5,777 nucleotides of DNA from Prevotella sp. (GTDB taxonomy: Bacteria > Bacteroidota > Bacteroidia > Bacteroidales > Bacteroidaceae), in assembly GCA_021203705.1 (NCBI GenBank), contig JAJQAR010000132.1, forward strand, positions 1-5,777, read 5' to 3'. How positions within the stretch are numbered: the first letter of the stretch is position 1; every line of letters begins with the position of its first letter. Positions 1-5,777 of the stretch are shown piece by piece. Both the position numbers and the translations under genes were made by a program. The notes under the pieces were generated by a model. That model worked only from the letters and a program-made list of their open reading frames with translations, did not search any database and was not told the origin of the DNA.

Positions 1-3000
1 GTATCGATTGGGTAGGCACGAAGTCGTGGAATGTCAAGGGTTGGGACGGTGTCACTTTTACGGAGATTATTAATGGCGTTAAGCTTGATTATGTGGATTT
101 TAAACTGACTTTAGACGGAGACAATAATCTTTATTTCCAGCCTACAAATCTTTATATTTGTATGGAATACAATGGCGGTACTGACGAGAGTGAAGATGCA
201 AAGGTTAACTTAAAGTGGTATGACCACGACTACTCTGAAGAAGCACTTTTCGATGATGGAGGAAAAAAAGATTTAGATCTTAAAAAAGCTCCAGTTGGAA
301 GTGGGATGTACGACGAGACATACTCGATTTATCAAATCGTACCTGAAACAAAAAACATGGTAACTCAGAATGGTGGAGTTTTCTCAATAGAAATATGCGA
401 GTTAGAGGATAATTGCAGTATTGGATTTGCCAATATCGTTCTCGTGGGTAATATTCAAGATGAGGATGGGAATAATCTTGATGACTTTCAATATACAATT
501 TCTCCAAATGCCGATGGTGGTGAGATTTCAAGATTGAATGAGATAACGGTGGTTGCCAATAACAGTGTTATTGAGTTCAATGACTATGAATTGAGCCATA
601 TAGTCGTTAAGAACGCTAATGGAAAAGAGCTTGCCCATGTGACAGGTTACGAAGCCTTAAAATATAGAAATGGCTTGTGCTATGGTTATAAGTTCACTTT
701 GAATAAGGATGTTGTAGCGGCAGGAACTCATACTTTTACAATACCCAAAGGGGTTTTCAATATCGGTTGTACCGAACTCGTTAACGAGGAATTGACGACT
801 AATATCAGTATAGATGGCAGTGAGGAGGATGTGGATGTTTATTTTGAGCCTGAAATCGGAACAACATTTGACCAATTAGATAAGATTACTGTTTACTCTG
901 ATTCAATCAGCAAGAATGATGAATACAGTGGAGAGGGTATTACTGTCGTTGACGAAGACGGAAATAATATTGATGTTACAGTTAATTTAGAAGATGCTAC
1001 TGATGATAACGGTACGGCCGTGGCAATAACATTTGAGCCTGCGATAACAACGGCAGGTGAATGTACCGTTAAGATACCAGAGGGCTTTTTCTGCTTAGGC
1101 GAGAGCCAGACACATGTAAATGATGCATTGGAATATAAGTGTACGGTCGATTACTCATTTACTACTGCATCTGATGGTTCTGGCACGAATCTCAATAAAA
1201 TAACTGTAACGGCAAATGGTCCGATAACTATTAATGAGGATAAGTTGTCTGAGGTTGTTGTCAAGAAGGACGGTGGCGAGCAGGTTACTTATGCTGCATC
1301 TTACGAGGCTATTACAGAAAACGGTAAGATAACAGGATATACGTTGACGCTTGCCGACAATATCATAGTTAAAGGTAATTATACCTATACCATTCCTGCG
1401 GGATTATTCAACTGTGAGAGAACCGAAAATACCAACCATGAGTTGGATAAGGTTACGGTTTATGTTGACGGCAGTGAGGATACATACGAAGACTTGTCGG
1501 TTTCTGTCAGTGACCAGAGTACAACCCCAGAGAGTCTTGAAGAACTTAGCAATGAATTCAGCCTAACTGTTTCTACGAATGAAACATATAAGAATCATGA
1601 ATTTTCACTCGTATTGAGCATTGACAACATTACAACAGGCGAGAATATAATAACTGCTGACATGTCGAGAAATGGTGATAGTTCAGATGGTTATACATAT
1701 TCGTGGACTAATGATGAGGCGGAAACATTGTTGAGTGGCAATTCATATTTGTTCTCCGTTGAGGTAAAGACAAGCGACAATAATGTTAGCGATGTGATAG
1801 GCATTTTCGACCTGTTTACTGTTGCCGGCACAGGCTCTGGTTGGAGCAGTACCACAGTAAGTGGCATTAGTCCTGAGGAAGGTGAGATTTCAATGTCGGA
1901 TAATATGTTTACGTTGTCATTTGACATAGAAAATGCACTGGCTGTCAAGGTTTACAAAGACGACTCTTATATTAAGGCGGGTGATAATCAATATAGTTTT
2001 GAGAGCATAGAAAGTGATGGTGAATACTCTGATACCTGGACTTTGACAGTTTCAGATGAGGTAATGGGAAAGGTGGCGAAAGCCGGTGGCATGGAGTTAA
2101 TTATCGTGGCAAAGGACAAGAAGGGATTTACTGTTGGTTCAGATGAAGCTGAAACCATAACTTATTCCTATACTCTTACAGCACCTACCGTTGACATAGA
2201 CAATGAGGTTAAGGACTCAGATGAGATAATAATTTCTGCCGAGAATATAAACAAGAATGAGAATTACGAGGGAGATGGCATCACTGTTGTTGACGGAGAT
2301 GGCAATGAGGTTAACGTTACGGCTAAGGTAGAGAAGGTAACTAATGAAGATGGCTCTTCTTCTGTGGTAATCACTTTTGAGCCAGAGTTGACAACGGCAG
2401 GAGATTACACAATTGTTATTCCGGAAGGCTTCTTCCTGTTGGGTGAAAACATGGCATACGAAAGTGATGAGATTACGTTAAGTTGTTCAATCGACTATAC
2501 ATTGACAACTTCACCGTCGGGCTCTCTTTCAAGTATGAGTGAGATAACGGTTCTTGCCAATGGTGTGATTTCCGTGAACGAGGACAAATTGTCTGAACTC
2601 ATTGTAACAAATGAGAGCGGCGAGACAGTTGCTACTGCAGTTTCGTACGAGCCGATTAAATATGTCAATAACAACATTGTGGAATACAGGTTCGACCTTA
2701 ATGACACTATCGTGGCTGCTGGTAACTATACTTATTCGATACCGGCAGGTCTGTTGAGTTTGGGCAGCACAGGCAATACAAACGCTGCAATAGTTGGTAC
2801 TGTTGAAATAGATGGTACTAAGGATGATAACACTGTTTACACTCTTACTCCTCTTGATGGATCAACCGTAACGAGTTTGAGTGAGTTCACCGTTGAGGCT
2901 GATGGTCATATCGTAATAAACTCTGCTTTGTATGATGCGACTTCACTTTATGTAAAGAGTGATACAGCCCGTGCAGGTGTTCACGTTAAGTCTGCCGAGC

Positions 3001-3302
3001 CGATATATGGCGATGATAATATCACTGTTATCGGTTATACTTTTACCCTTGAATCTGAAATAACTGATAATGGTACTTATACCATAACCATCCCAGATGG
3101 TTTCTTCCTCACCGGTGATGAGGAGGCTGTACTCTCAAGCAAATTGTCGGTTACATTCTATATTGATATGTCAACTGGTATCAATAATGTGGGACTGCGT
3201 GCAACGGGTGATGACAGGTTCTATAATCTCAATGGACAGCGTGTTACCGCACCACACAACGGAATTTATATCCTGAATGGTAATAAAGTCAGGATTAAAT
3301 GA
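1..3302 (+). CDS. Large multi-modular, probably surface or secreted protein with Ig-like beta modules and Bacteroidales C-terminal tail (5' partial)
   Basis: No enzymatic function is recognisable; a structural, adhesive or ligand-binding role outside the cytoplasm is inferred. The frame is open from position 3 with no stop. A GTG at 93 is the first start-like codon, but the 30 codons before it read as normal protein (DWVGTKSWNVKGWDG), so the true start and any signal peptide lie upstream. Counting from the codon at 93, residues 1-130 form an unassigned region. Modules of about 105 residues follow at 133-242, 249-354, 355-461, 468-578, 589-696, 697-802, 803-908 and 915-1025. Six share a beta-rich pattern ending in a G-x-Y/H-T-x-x-IP-x-G-F/L signature, for example GNYTYTIPAGLF and GTYTITIPDGFF. 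Residues 1030-1069 are a Prevotella/Bacteroides-type C-terminal tail. Asp and Glu far outnumber Lys and Arg, as in many exported proteins. A strong terminator follows the stop, so it is not obviously co-transcribed with the GH28 gene. Reading frame is certain; the role is unknown. Confidence 0.9.
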   Translation, partial: IDWVGTKSWNVKGWDGVTFTEIINGVKLDYVDFKLTLDGDNNLYFQPTNLYICMEYNGGTDESEDAKVNLKWYDHDYSEEALFDDGGKKDLDLKKAPVGSGMYDETYSIYQIVPETKNMVTQNGGVFSIEICELEDNCSIGFANIVLVGNIQDEDGNNLDDFQYTISPNADGGEISRLNEITVVANNSVIEFNDYELSHIVVKNANGKELAHVTGYEALKYRNGLCYGYKFTLNKDVVAAGTHTFTIPKGVFNIGCTELVNEELTTNISIDGSEEDVDVYFEPEIGTTFDQLDKITVYSDSISKNDEYSGEGITVVDEDGNNIDVTVNLEDATDDNGTAVAITFEPAITTAGECTVKIPEGFFCLGESQTHVNDALEYKCTVDYSFTTASDGSGTNLNKITVTANGPITINEDKLSEVVVKKDGGEQVTYAASYEAITENGKITGYTLTLADNIIVKGNYTYTIPAGLFNCERTENTNHELDKVTVYVDGSEDTYEDLSVSVSDQSTTPESLEELSNEFSLTVSTNETYKNHEFSLVLSIDNITTGENIITADMSRNGDSSDGYTYSWTNDEAETLLSGNSYLFSVEVKTSDNNVSDVIGIFDLFTVAGTGSGWSSTTVSGISPEEGEISMSDNMFTLSFDIENALAVKVYKDDSYIKAGDNQYSFESIESDGEYSDTWTLTVSDEVMGKVAKAGGMELIIVAKDKKGFTVGSDEAETITYSYTLTAPTVDIDNEVKDSDEIIISAENINKNENYEGDGITVVDGDGNEVNVTAKVEKVTNEDGSSSVVITFEPELTTAGDYTIVIPEGFFLLGENMAYESDEITLSCSIDYTLTTSPSGSLSSMSEITVLANGVISVNEDKLSELIVTNESGETVATAVSYEPIKYVNNNIVEYRFDLNDTIVAAGNYTYSIPAGLLSLGSTGNTNAAIVGTVEIDGTKDDNTVYTLTPLDGSTVTSLSEFTVEADGHIVINSALYDATSLYVKSDTARAGVHVKSAEPIYGDDNITVIGYTFTLESEITDNGTYTITIPDGFFLTGDEEAVLSSKLSVTFYIDMSTGINNVGLRATGDDRFYNLNGQRVTAPHNGIYILNGNKVRIK
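489..818 (+). repeat. Protein repeat module, type A, copy 1
   Basis: This encodes residues 133-242 (numbered from the codon at 93), beginning YTISPNADG and ending NISIDG. It shares with the modules at 1155-1475 and 2499-2816 the order ITV-x-AN, then a short x-I/V-VK/T segment, then GY/EY-x-F/L-x-L, then AAG/KG-x-x-T-x-x-IP-x-G, and an I/V-DG-S/T end. Likely a beta-sandwich (Ig-like) domain by pattern only. Confidence 0.7.
837..1475 (+). repeat. Two-module block B-A, copy 1
   Basis: This encodes residues 249-461: a type B module (249-354, containing GITVVDEDGNN, ITFEP, TTAG and IPEGFFCLGE) directly followed by a type A module (355-461, containing ITVTANG, NEDKLSE and GNYTYTIPAGLF). The same two modules recur in the same order and with the same junction (C-[TS]-[VI]-DY followed by FTT/LTT) at 2181-2816. 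In a hand alignment the two B modules share about 44 of 95 positions with one gap. This points to duplication of a two-module unit rather than of single modules. Confidence 0.75.
1494..2180 (+). other. Two non-repeated beta-rich modules between the duplicated blocks
   Basis: Residues 468-578 (starting LSVSVSDQS, ending DLFTVAG) and 589-696 (starting VSGISPEEGEIS, ending TYSYTLT) do not carry the IP-x-G-F signature of the flanking modules. Short alternating hydrophobic strands such as FSLVLSI, YLFSVEV, FTLSFDI and ELIIVAKD suggest Ig-like or fibronectin-like folds. A Gly/Ser/Thr linker (AGTGSGWSSTTVSG) separates them. No family could be named. Confidence 0.5.
2181..2816 (+). repeat. Two-module block B-A, copy 2
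   Basis: This encodes residues 697-908. The type B module (697-802) carries GITVVDGDGNE, VVITFEP, TTAGDYT and IPEGFFLLGE. The type A module (803-908) carries SEITVLANG, VNEDKLSE, AAGNYTYSIPAGLL and VEIDG. It matches the block at 837-1475 module for module, while synonymous positions have drifted. The duplication therefore looks old enough to diverge but is still plain in the protein. Confidence 0.75.
2835..3167 (+). repeat. Protein repeat module, divergent type A (A')
   Basis: This encodes residues 915-1025, from VYTLTPLDG to VTFYID. It keeps the SL-x-EFTVEADG start, the GYTFTL strand and the NGTYTITIPDGFFLTGDE signature. The middle is longer and less like the other copies. It is the last module before the C-terminal tail. 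Confidence 0.65.
3180..3299 (+). other. C-terminal tail of Bacteroidales exported proteins (possible sorting signal)
   Basis: The last 40 residues run from GINNVGL through RFYNLNGQRV to GIYILNGNKVRIK. This layout (YNLNGQRV, a short proline-containing turn, GIYI-NG-K-V-IK) recurs at the ends of many unrelated secreted Prevotella and Bacteroides proteins. It resembles, in shortened form, the C-terminal domain that directs cargo to the type IX secretion system. That it acts as a sorting signal here is inference, since no secretion gene is in the window. Confidence 0.6.
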
Positions 3303-3311
3303 TATGCAAAA

Positions 3312-3346
3312 CAAATAAAAAGGGAGCAGTGCTCCCTTTTTATTTG
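3312..3346 (+). terminator. Intrinsic terminator of the large modular protein gene
   Basis: Perfect inverted repeat with 17-nt arms (3312-3328 and 3330-3346), starting 9 nt after the TGA stop. The effective stem is 16 bp with an AGT loop. The core GGGAGC/GCTCCC is flanked by A-rich sequence on the left and TTTTTATTTG on the right, the usual shape of a rho-independent terminator. The A-rich left arm means it could act in both directions, but both neighbouring genes read rightward. Confidence 0.9.
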
Positions 3347-3362
3347 TGCGAAAATATGGCAA

Positions 3363-3384
3363 TGTTTTGGATATATCCAAAACA
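3363..3384. promoter_or_regulatory. Perfect 22-bp palindrome, candidate operator
   Basis: The core TTTTGGATATATCCAAAA, extended by TG on the left and CA on the right, equals its own reverse complement over 22 bp; the next pair out does not match. It contains the -33 box of the predicted promoter of the GH28 gene. A fully symmetric site in that place suits binding by a dimeric regulator that blocks RNA polymerase. The regulator is unknown and not encoded in the window. A chance AT-rich palindrome of this length is unlikely but not excluded. Confidence 0.5.
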
Positions 3385-3397
3385 AGCATTAAATTTG
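3366..3397 (+). promoter_or_regulatory. Bacteroidota-type promoter of the GH28 gene
   Basis: A TTTG box at 3366-3369 and TAAATTTG at 3390-3397, 20 bp apart, match the published Bacteroides -33 (TTTG) and -7 (TAnnTTTG) consensus. Transcription would begin a few bases after 3397, leaving a 5' leader of about 20 nt. The leader is A/T-rich with no Shine-Dalgarno sequence, as is common in this phylum. The promoter sits after the upstream terminator, which supports independent transcription of the GH28 gene. Confidence 0.7.
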
Positions 3398-3425
3398 TGC
3401 AATTGTTATCAAATAATTTATTGAC

Positions 3426-3485
3426 ATGAAAAAGACATTTTTATTATCGCTTTTTTGCCTGTTTGCCGTAACCGGCGCAATGGCA
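3426..3485 (+). other. Signal peptide (signal peptidase I type) of the GH28 protein
   Basis: MKK supplies the positive n-region, TFLLSLFCLFAVTG the hydrophobic core, and A-M-A before K21 a standard -3/-1 cleavage site. C11 is preceded by Phe rather than Ala, Gly or Ser, so it does not form a lipobox and the protein is not predicted to be a lipoprotein. Expected location: periplasm or exterior. Confidence 0.88.
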
Positions 3486-4844
3486 AAGGATTACACCACG
3501 TATTATCAGAACTTGCCAGTTGAGATGCCAAGTGTAGAGGCGCCCACTATACCTGAGAATAAGGTCAACTTAAAGGACTATGGGGCTGTGGGTGATGGCG
3601 TGACGCTAAACACGGAGGCTTTCGAGAAAGCTATAAGTGCTTTAAAGGAAATGGGCGGCGGTCATCTTATCGTTCCAGAAGGTGTATGGCTTACAGGACT
3701 TATCTCCTTGTCAGATAATATCGACCTGCACCTCAAGAAGAACGCCATTATTATGGCTTCACCAGATAAGAGTCTGTTTATAAAGGAAAAGAACGGAGTA
3801 AAAGAGAATAAATGCACACCTCTAATCACGGCGGATAGATGCAAGAACATCAGTATCACGGGTAAGGGTACAATCGACGGTAACGGTGCATTATGGAGAC
3901 CTGTAAAACGCTCAAAAAACAGTGATGTGGAGTGGAAAGAATATACCTATATGGGCGGCACGGAGACAGATGGCGGTCAGCTGTGGTTTCCGTTTGATTT
4001 GAAACATTACGACAATATCGCTGATAAGCCTGAAAAGGCTGAGAGCATGCGTACTCACCTCGTTAGGATAACCAACTGTGAGAACGTGCTGGTACAGGGT
4101 GTTACTCTGCAAAACTCCCCGAAGTTCCACCTCGTACCTTCAACTTGCAAGAATGTGATTATCGATGGTGTTACAATCCGTTGTCCTTGGAATGCACAAA
4201 ACGGTGATGCTATGGATATCGGTTGCTGTAAGAATGTGCTTATCGTCAACAATGTCATCGATGCCGGTGATGACGGTATTTGCATGAAAGGTGGTGCCGG
4301 TGCTTCAGGTGTGAAGAACGGTCCTTGCGAGAATATACTTATCCAAGACAATACTGTATATCATGCTCATGGCGGTTTTGTAATTGGTTCGGAGTTCTCT
4401 GGAGGTATGAAGAATATCGTTGTACGCAACAACCGTTTTTCGGGCACAGACACTGGTTTGCGCTTCAAGAGCGGTATTGGCAGAGGTGGAGTTTCAGAGA
4501 ATATTTATATCAATGATATTTACATGACAGACATCAAGGATCAGGCTATAATCTTTGAATGTACCTACGTTGACAATAAATACAATGTCAAGACTGATGA
4601 GAACGGCAAGACAGTTCAACAGAATGTGGAGTTCGTGCCAGAGTTCTGCGACATCCATATCTCCAATGTTGTATGCCGAAACGTAAAGACCGCCGTTTAT
4701 GCTCACGGCTTGCCCGACTTCAATTGTGTTCACGACATCACGATTGACAACTGTTCGTTCTTCTATACCAAGAAGGATATCGACACCGATGATAACGTTG
4801 ATGTGAAATTGACAAATTGCAATTTCTATACTTTCGAAAAATAA
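3426..4844 (+). CDS. Secreted glycoside hydrolase family 28 protein (polygalacturonase / exo-polygalacturonosidase type)
   Basis: GH28 enzymes hydrolyse alpha-1,4-galacturonosyl bonds of pectin by inversion, using a right-handed beta-helix. The 472-residue length suits a single-domain secreted member. Residues 1-20 are a signal peptide. A pectate-lyase-like start (VNLKDYGAVGDGVTLNTEAF, 47-66) is followed by a beta-helix rich in N-V-x-I/V repeats. The catalytic motifs are in the expected order: N259-G-D261-A-M-D264, G281-D282-D283, H315-G-G and R346-F-K348. These correspond to the NxD, DD, H-G and RIK motifs, so the enzyme should be active. Residues 155-205 form a Trp-containing insertion (LWRPV, VEWKEY, QLWFPF) seen in Bacteroidales members. 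The ATG was chosen because it starts the signal peptide and lies just downstream of a good promoter. Whether it is endo- or exo-acting, or prefers rhamnogalacturonan, cannot be told from sequence alone. It appears monocistronic, ending just before a hairpin and converging with the ATPase gene. Confidence 0.92.
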   Translation: MKKTFLLSLFCLFAVTGAMAKDYTTYYQNLPVEMPSVEAPTIPENKVNLKDYGAVGDGVTLNTEAFEKAISALKEMGGGHLIVPEGVWLTGLISLSDNIDLHLKKNAIIMASPDKSLFIKEKNGVKENKCTPLITADRCKNISITGKGTIDGNGALWRPVKRSKNSDVEWKEYTYMGGTETDGGQLWFPFDLKHYDNIADKPEKAESMRTHLVRITNCENVLVQGVTLQNSPKFHLVPSTCKNVIIDGVTIRCPWNAQNGDAMDIGCCKNVLIVNNVIDAGDDGICMKGGAGASGVKNGPCENILIQDNTVYHAHGGFVIGSEFSGGMKNIVVRNNRFSGTDTGLRFKSGIGRGGVSENIYINDIYMTDIKDQAIIFECTYVDNKYNVKTDENGKTVQQNVEFVPEFCDIHISNVVCRNVKTAVYAHGLPDFNCVHDITIDNCSFFYTKKDIDTDDNVDVKLTNCNFYTFEK

Positions 4845-4846
4845 TA

Positions 4847-4889
4847 AACGAGGAAAATGACAAATCGACGATTTGTCATTTTCCTCGTT
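4847..4889. terminator. Long perfect hairpin between convergent genes, probable bidirectional terminator
   Basis: Perfect inverted repeat with 21-nt arms (4847-4867 and 4869-4889), giving a stem of about 20 bp and a 3-nt loop. It begins 2 nt after the TAA of the GH28 gene. The right arm contains the last three codons and TGA stop of the minus-strand ATPase gene. Read on the minus strand, it is followed by a T-rich run (TTTATTATTTTT), a good terminator tail; on the plus strand the tail is only TTC. Termination is therefore probably more efficient for the ATPase gene. Confidence 0.8.
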
Positions 4890-5777
4890 CTGCCCAATCA
4901 CCCCTGTCGAGGTTTCTATAACTTATTGCTTCTGCAAGGTGTTGGGGCAATACTTGTTCTGACCCTTCAAGGTCAGCAATTGTTCTTGCCACTTTCAATA
5001 TACGGTTGTATGCTCTTGCTGACAAGTTGAGGCGGTCCATTGCAGAGCGGAGCAGATTGGTTCCCGCCTTGTCAGGCTCTGCATATTGATGTATCATCCG
5101 TTCCGTCATTTGGGCGTTGCAGTGAATGCCCTTGTTATTGCGGAAACGAGTCTCCTGAATATGTCGTGCTTTTATCACCCTTTCACGGATTACAGCACTG
5201 CTCTCGCCTGGTGCCGTGCGGGATATGTCGTTGAAAGGCACAGGTGTTATCTCTATCTGTATGTCTATCCTGTCGAGCAGAGGTCCACTAATCTTGTTCA
5301 TGTAACGCTGTATCTGTCCCGGTGTACATACACAGGTGTGTGTAGGGTCGTTGTAGTAGCCGCAAGGACAGGGGTTTGCAGATGCGACGAACATGAACGA
5401 GCATGGAAATTCTATGGTATATTTTGAACGGGATATTGTTATCTTCCTGTCTTCAAGAGGCTGGCGCAACACTTCAAGTGTTGATTTGTTGAATTCTGGA
5501 AGTTCGTCGGCAAATAGTACTCCGTTGTGTGCCAATGATATCTCTCCTGGTTGCGGATTATTCCCGCCACCCACCAGTGCCACTTGTGATATCGTATGAT
5601 GAGGCGCACGGAAAGGTCTTTGTGATATCAGCGACATGTTCTTTCCGAGTTTTCCTGCAACAGAGTGGATTTGCGTCGTCTCCAAACTCTCTGCCAAAGA
5701 CAGAGGGGGTAATATTGAGGGGGGACGTTTAGCCATCATCGACTTACCGCTTCCGGGAGGACCTATCATTATGATGT
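4876..5777 (-). CDS. YifB/ComM-family Mg-chelatase-like AAA+ ATPase (5' partial, C-terminal part)
   Basis: Family members are hexameric AAA+ motor proteins. ComM of Vibrio and Haemophilus is a helicase that promotes branch migration during natural transformation; the role in Bacteroidota is less clear. The visible 297 residues, numbered from the Met codon at 5769, show Walker A GPPGSGKS (3-10), the family signature RPFRAPHH (51-58), Walker B GVLFADE (83-89), and a four-cysteine cluster NPCPCG...CVC (C134, C136, C146, C148). They also show GPLLDRIDI (162-170) and a C-terminal Mg-chelatase domain with LSARAYNRILKVARTIADL (249-267). The frame continues to the window edge with two Ile codons before that Met, matching the usual hydrophobic strand leading into Walker A, so the Met is internal. 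Full-length relatives are about 500-510 residues, so some 210 N-terminal residues (Lon-S5-like domain) are missing. The gene converges with the GH28 gene, leaving 31 nt between stops. Not evidently part of a pectin pathway. Confidence 0.93.
   Translation of the reverse strand, partial: IIMIGPPGSGKSMMAKRPPSILPPLSLAESLETTQIHSVAGKLGKNMSLISQRPFRAPHHTISQVALVGGGNNPQPGEISLAHNGVLFADELPEFNKSTLEVLRQPLEDRKITISRSKYTIEFPCSFMFVASANPCPCGYYNDPTHTCVCTPGQIQRYMNKISGPLLDRIDIQIEITPVPFNDISRTAPGESSAVIRERVIKARHIQETRFRNNKGIHCNAQMTERMIHQYAEPDKAGTNLLRSAMDRLNLSARAYNRILKVARTIADLEGSEQVLPQHLAEAISYRNLDRGDWAERGK

Noticed and set aside
93..95. GTG as the start codon of the large gene
   Set aside because: The frame is open for 30 more codons to the window edge with ordinary protein-like content, and no signal peptide or promoter lies at 93. 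The gene is better treated as 5' partial.
1691..1948. 85-codon minus-strand frame inside the modular protein gene
   Set aside because: It has no promoter or homology and simply mirrors the repeated codon patterns of the real gene.
489..3167. DNA-level tandem repeat, or CRISPR-like array
   Set aside because: Repetition is at the protein-module level with diverged codons; there are no short identical repeats with uniform spacers.
3400..3425. Shine-Dalgarno site before the GH28 start
   Set aside because: The leader is A/T-rich with no GGAGG-like sequence; absence is normal for Bacteroidota.
3426..3485. Lipoprotein signal around C11 of the GH28 protein
   Set aside because: The residues before the Cys (LSLF) do not fit a lipobox, and a good AMA signal peptidase I site follows.
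3303..4844. Membership of a polysaccharide utilisation locus
   Set aside because: No SusC/SusD pair, sugar-sensing regulator or further carbohydrate enzyme is visible, and the GH28 gene is bounded by terminators on both sides.
4494..4901. 135-codon open frame on the minus strand, antisense to the 3' part of the GH28 gene
   Set aside because: It lies opposite a gene with clear catalytic motifs, spans the convergent hairpin and overlaps the end of the ATPase gene. Its protein has no recognisable features.
5086..5427. 113-codon plus-strand frame opposite the ATPase gene
   Set aside because: It is antisense to a strongly conserved AAA+ region including the Cys cluster; its Cys- and Tyr-rich composition is what a shadow frame gives.
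5767..5769. ATG as the start of the AAA+ ATPase gene
   Set aside because: It lies two residues before Walker A, in the hydrophobic strand that precedes it in the family, and the frame continues to the edge. A start here would remove the N-terminal domain and the P-loop strand.

Overview
The window looks like a chromosomal segment of a Bacteroidota bacterium, most likely a Prevotella-like Bacteroidales member. Three things point there. The large secreted protein ends in a C-terminal tail typical of that group (FYNLNGQRV...NGIYILNGNKVRIK). The one clear promoter matches the Bacteroidota consensus (TTTG, 20 bp, TAnnTTTG). The gene behind it has no Shine-Dalgarno sequence. No mobile element, CRISPR array, tRNA or rRNA was seen.

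Layout. (1) Positions 1-3302, + strand: the 3' part of a very large, acidic, presumably exported protein. The reading frame is open to the left edge, so its N-terminus is outside the window. It is built of about eight roughly 105-residue beta-rich modules. Six are related to one another in the order A-B-A-(two unrelated modules)-B-A-A', and the C-terminal tail follows. (2) Positions 3303-3425: a compact intergenic region with an intrinsic terminator, a perfect 22-bp palindrome and a promoter whose -33 box lies inside the palindrome. (3) Positions 3426-4844, + strand: a complete secreted glycoside hydrolase family 28 enzyme (polygalacturonase type) with signal peptide and catalytic motifs. (4) Positions 4847-4889: a long perfect hairpin between two convergent genes, probably a bidirectional terminator. 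(5) Positions 4876 to the right edge, - strand: the C-terminal 300 or so residues of a YifB/ComM-type Mg-chelatase-like AAA+ ATPase, with its N-terminus outside the window.

How they fit together. The GH28 enzyme probably attacks galacturonan in pectin, in the periplasm or outside the cell. It appears to be transcribed alone, from its own and possibly operator-controlled promoter. The modular protein upstream is a separate transcription unit, and any link to pectin use (adhesion, substrate capture) is only inferred from proximity. No SusC/SusD pair or regulator gene is visible, so this is not demonstrably a polysaccharide utilisation locus. The YifB/ComM gene is a conserved genome-maintenance or transformation gene and marks the segment as ordinary chromosome. 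Nothing here amounts to a clearly new system. The most notable items are the palindrome on the promoter, the block-duplicated architecture of the surface protein, and the hairpin that contains the stop codon of the ATPase gene.
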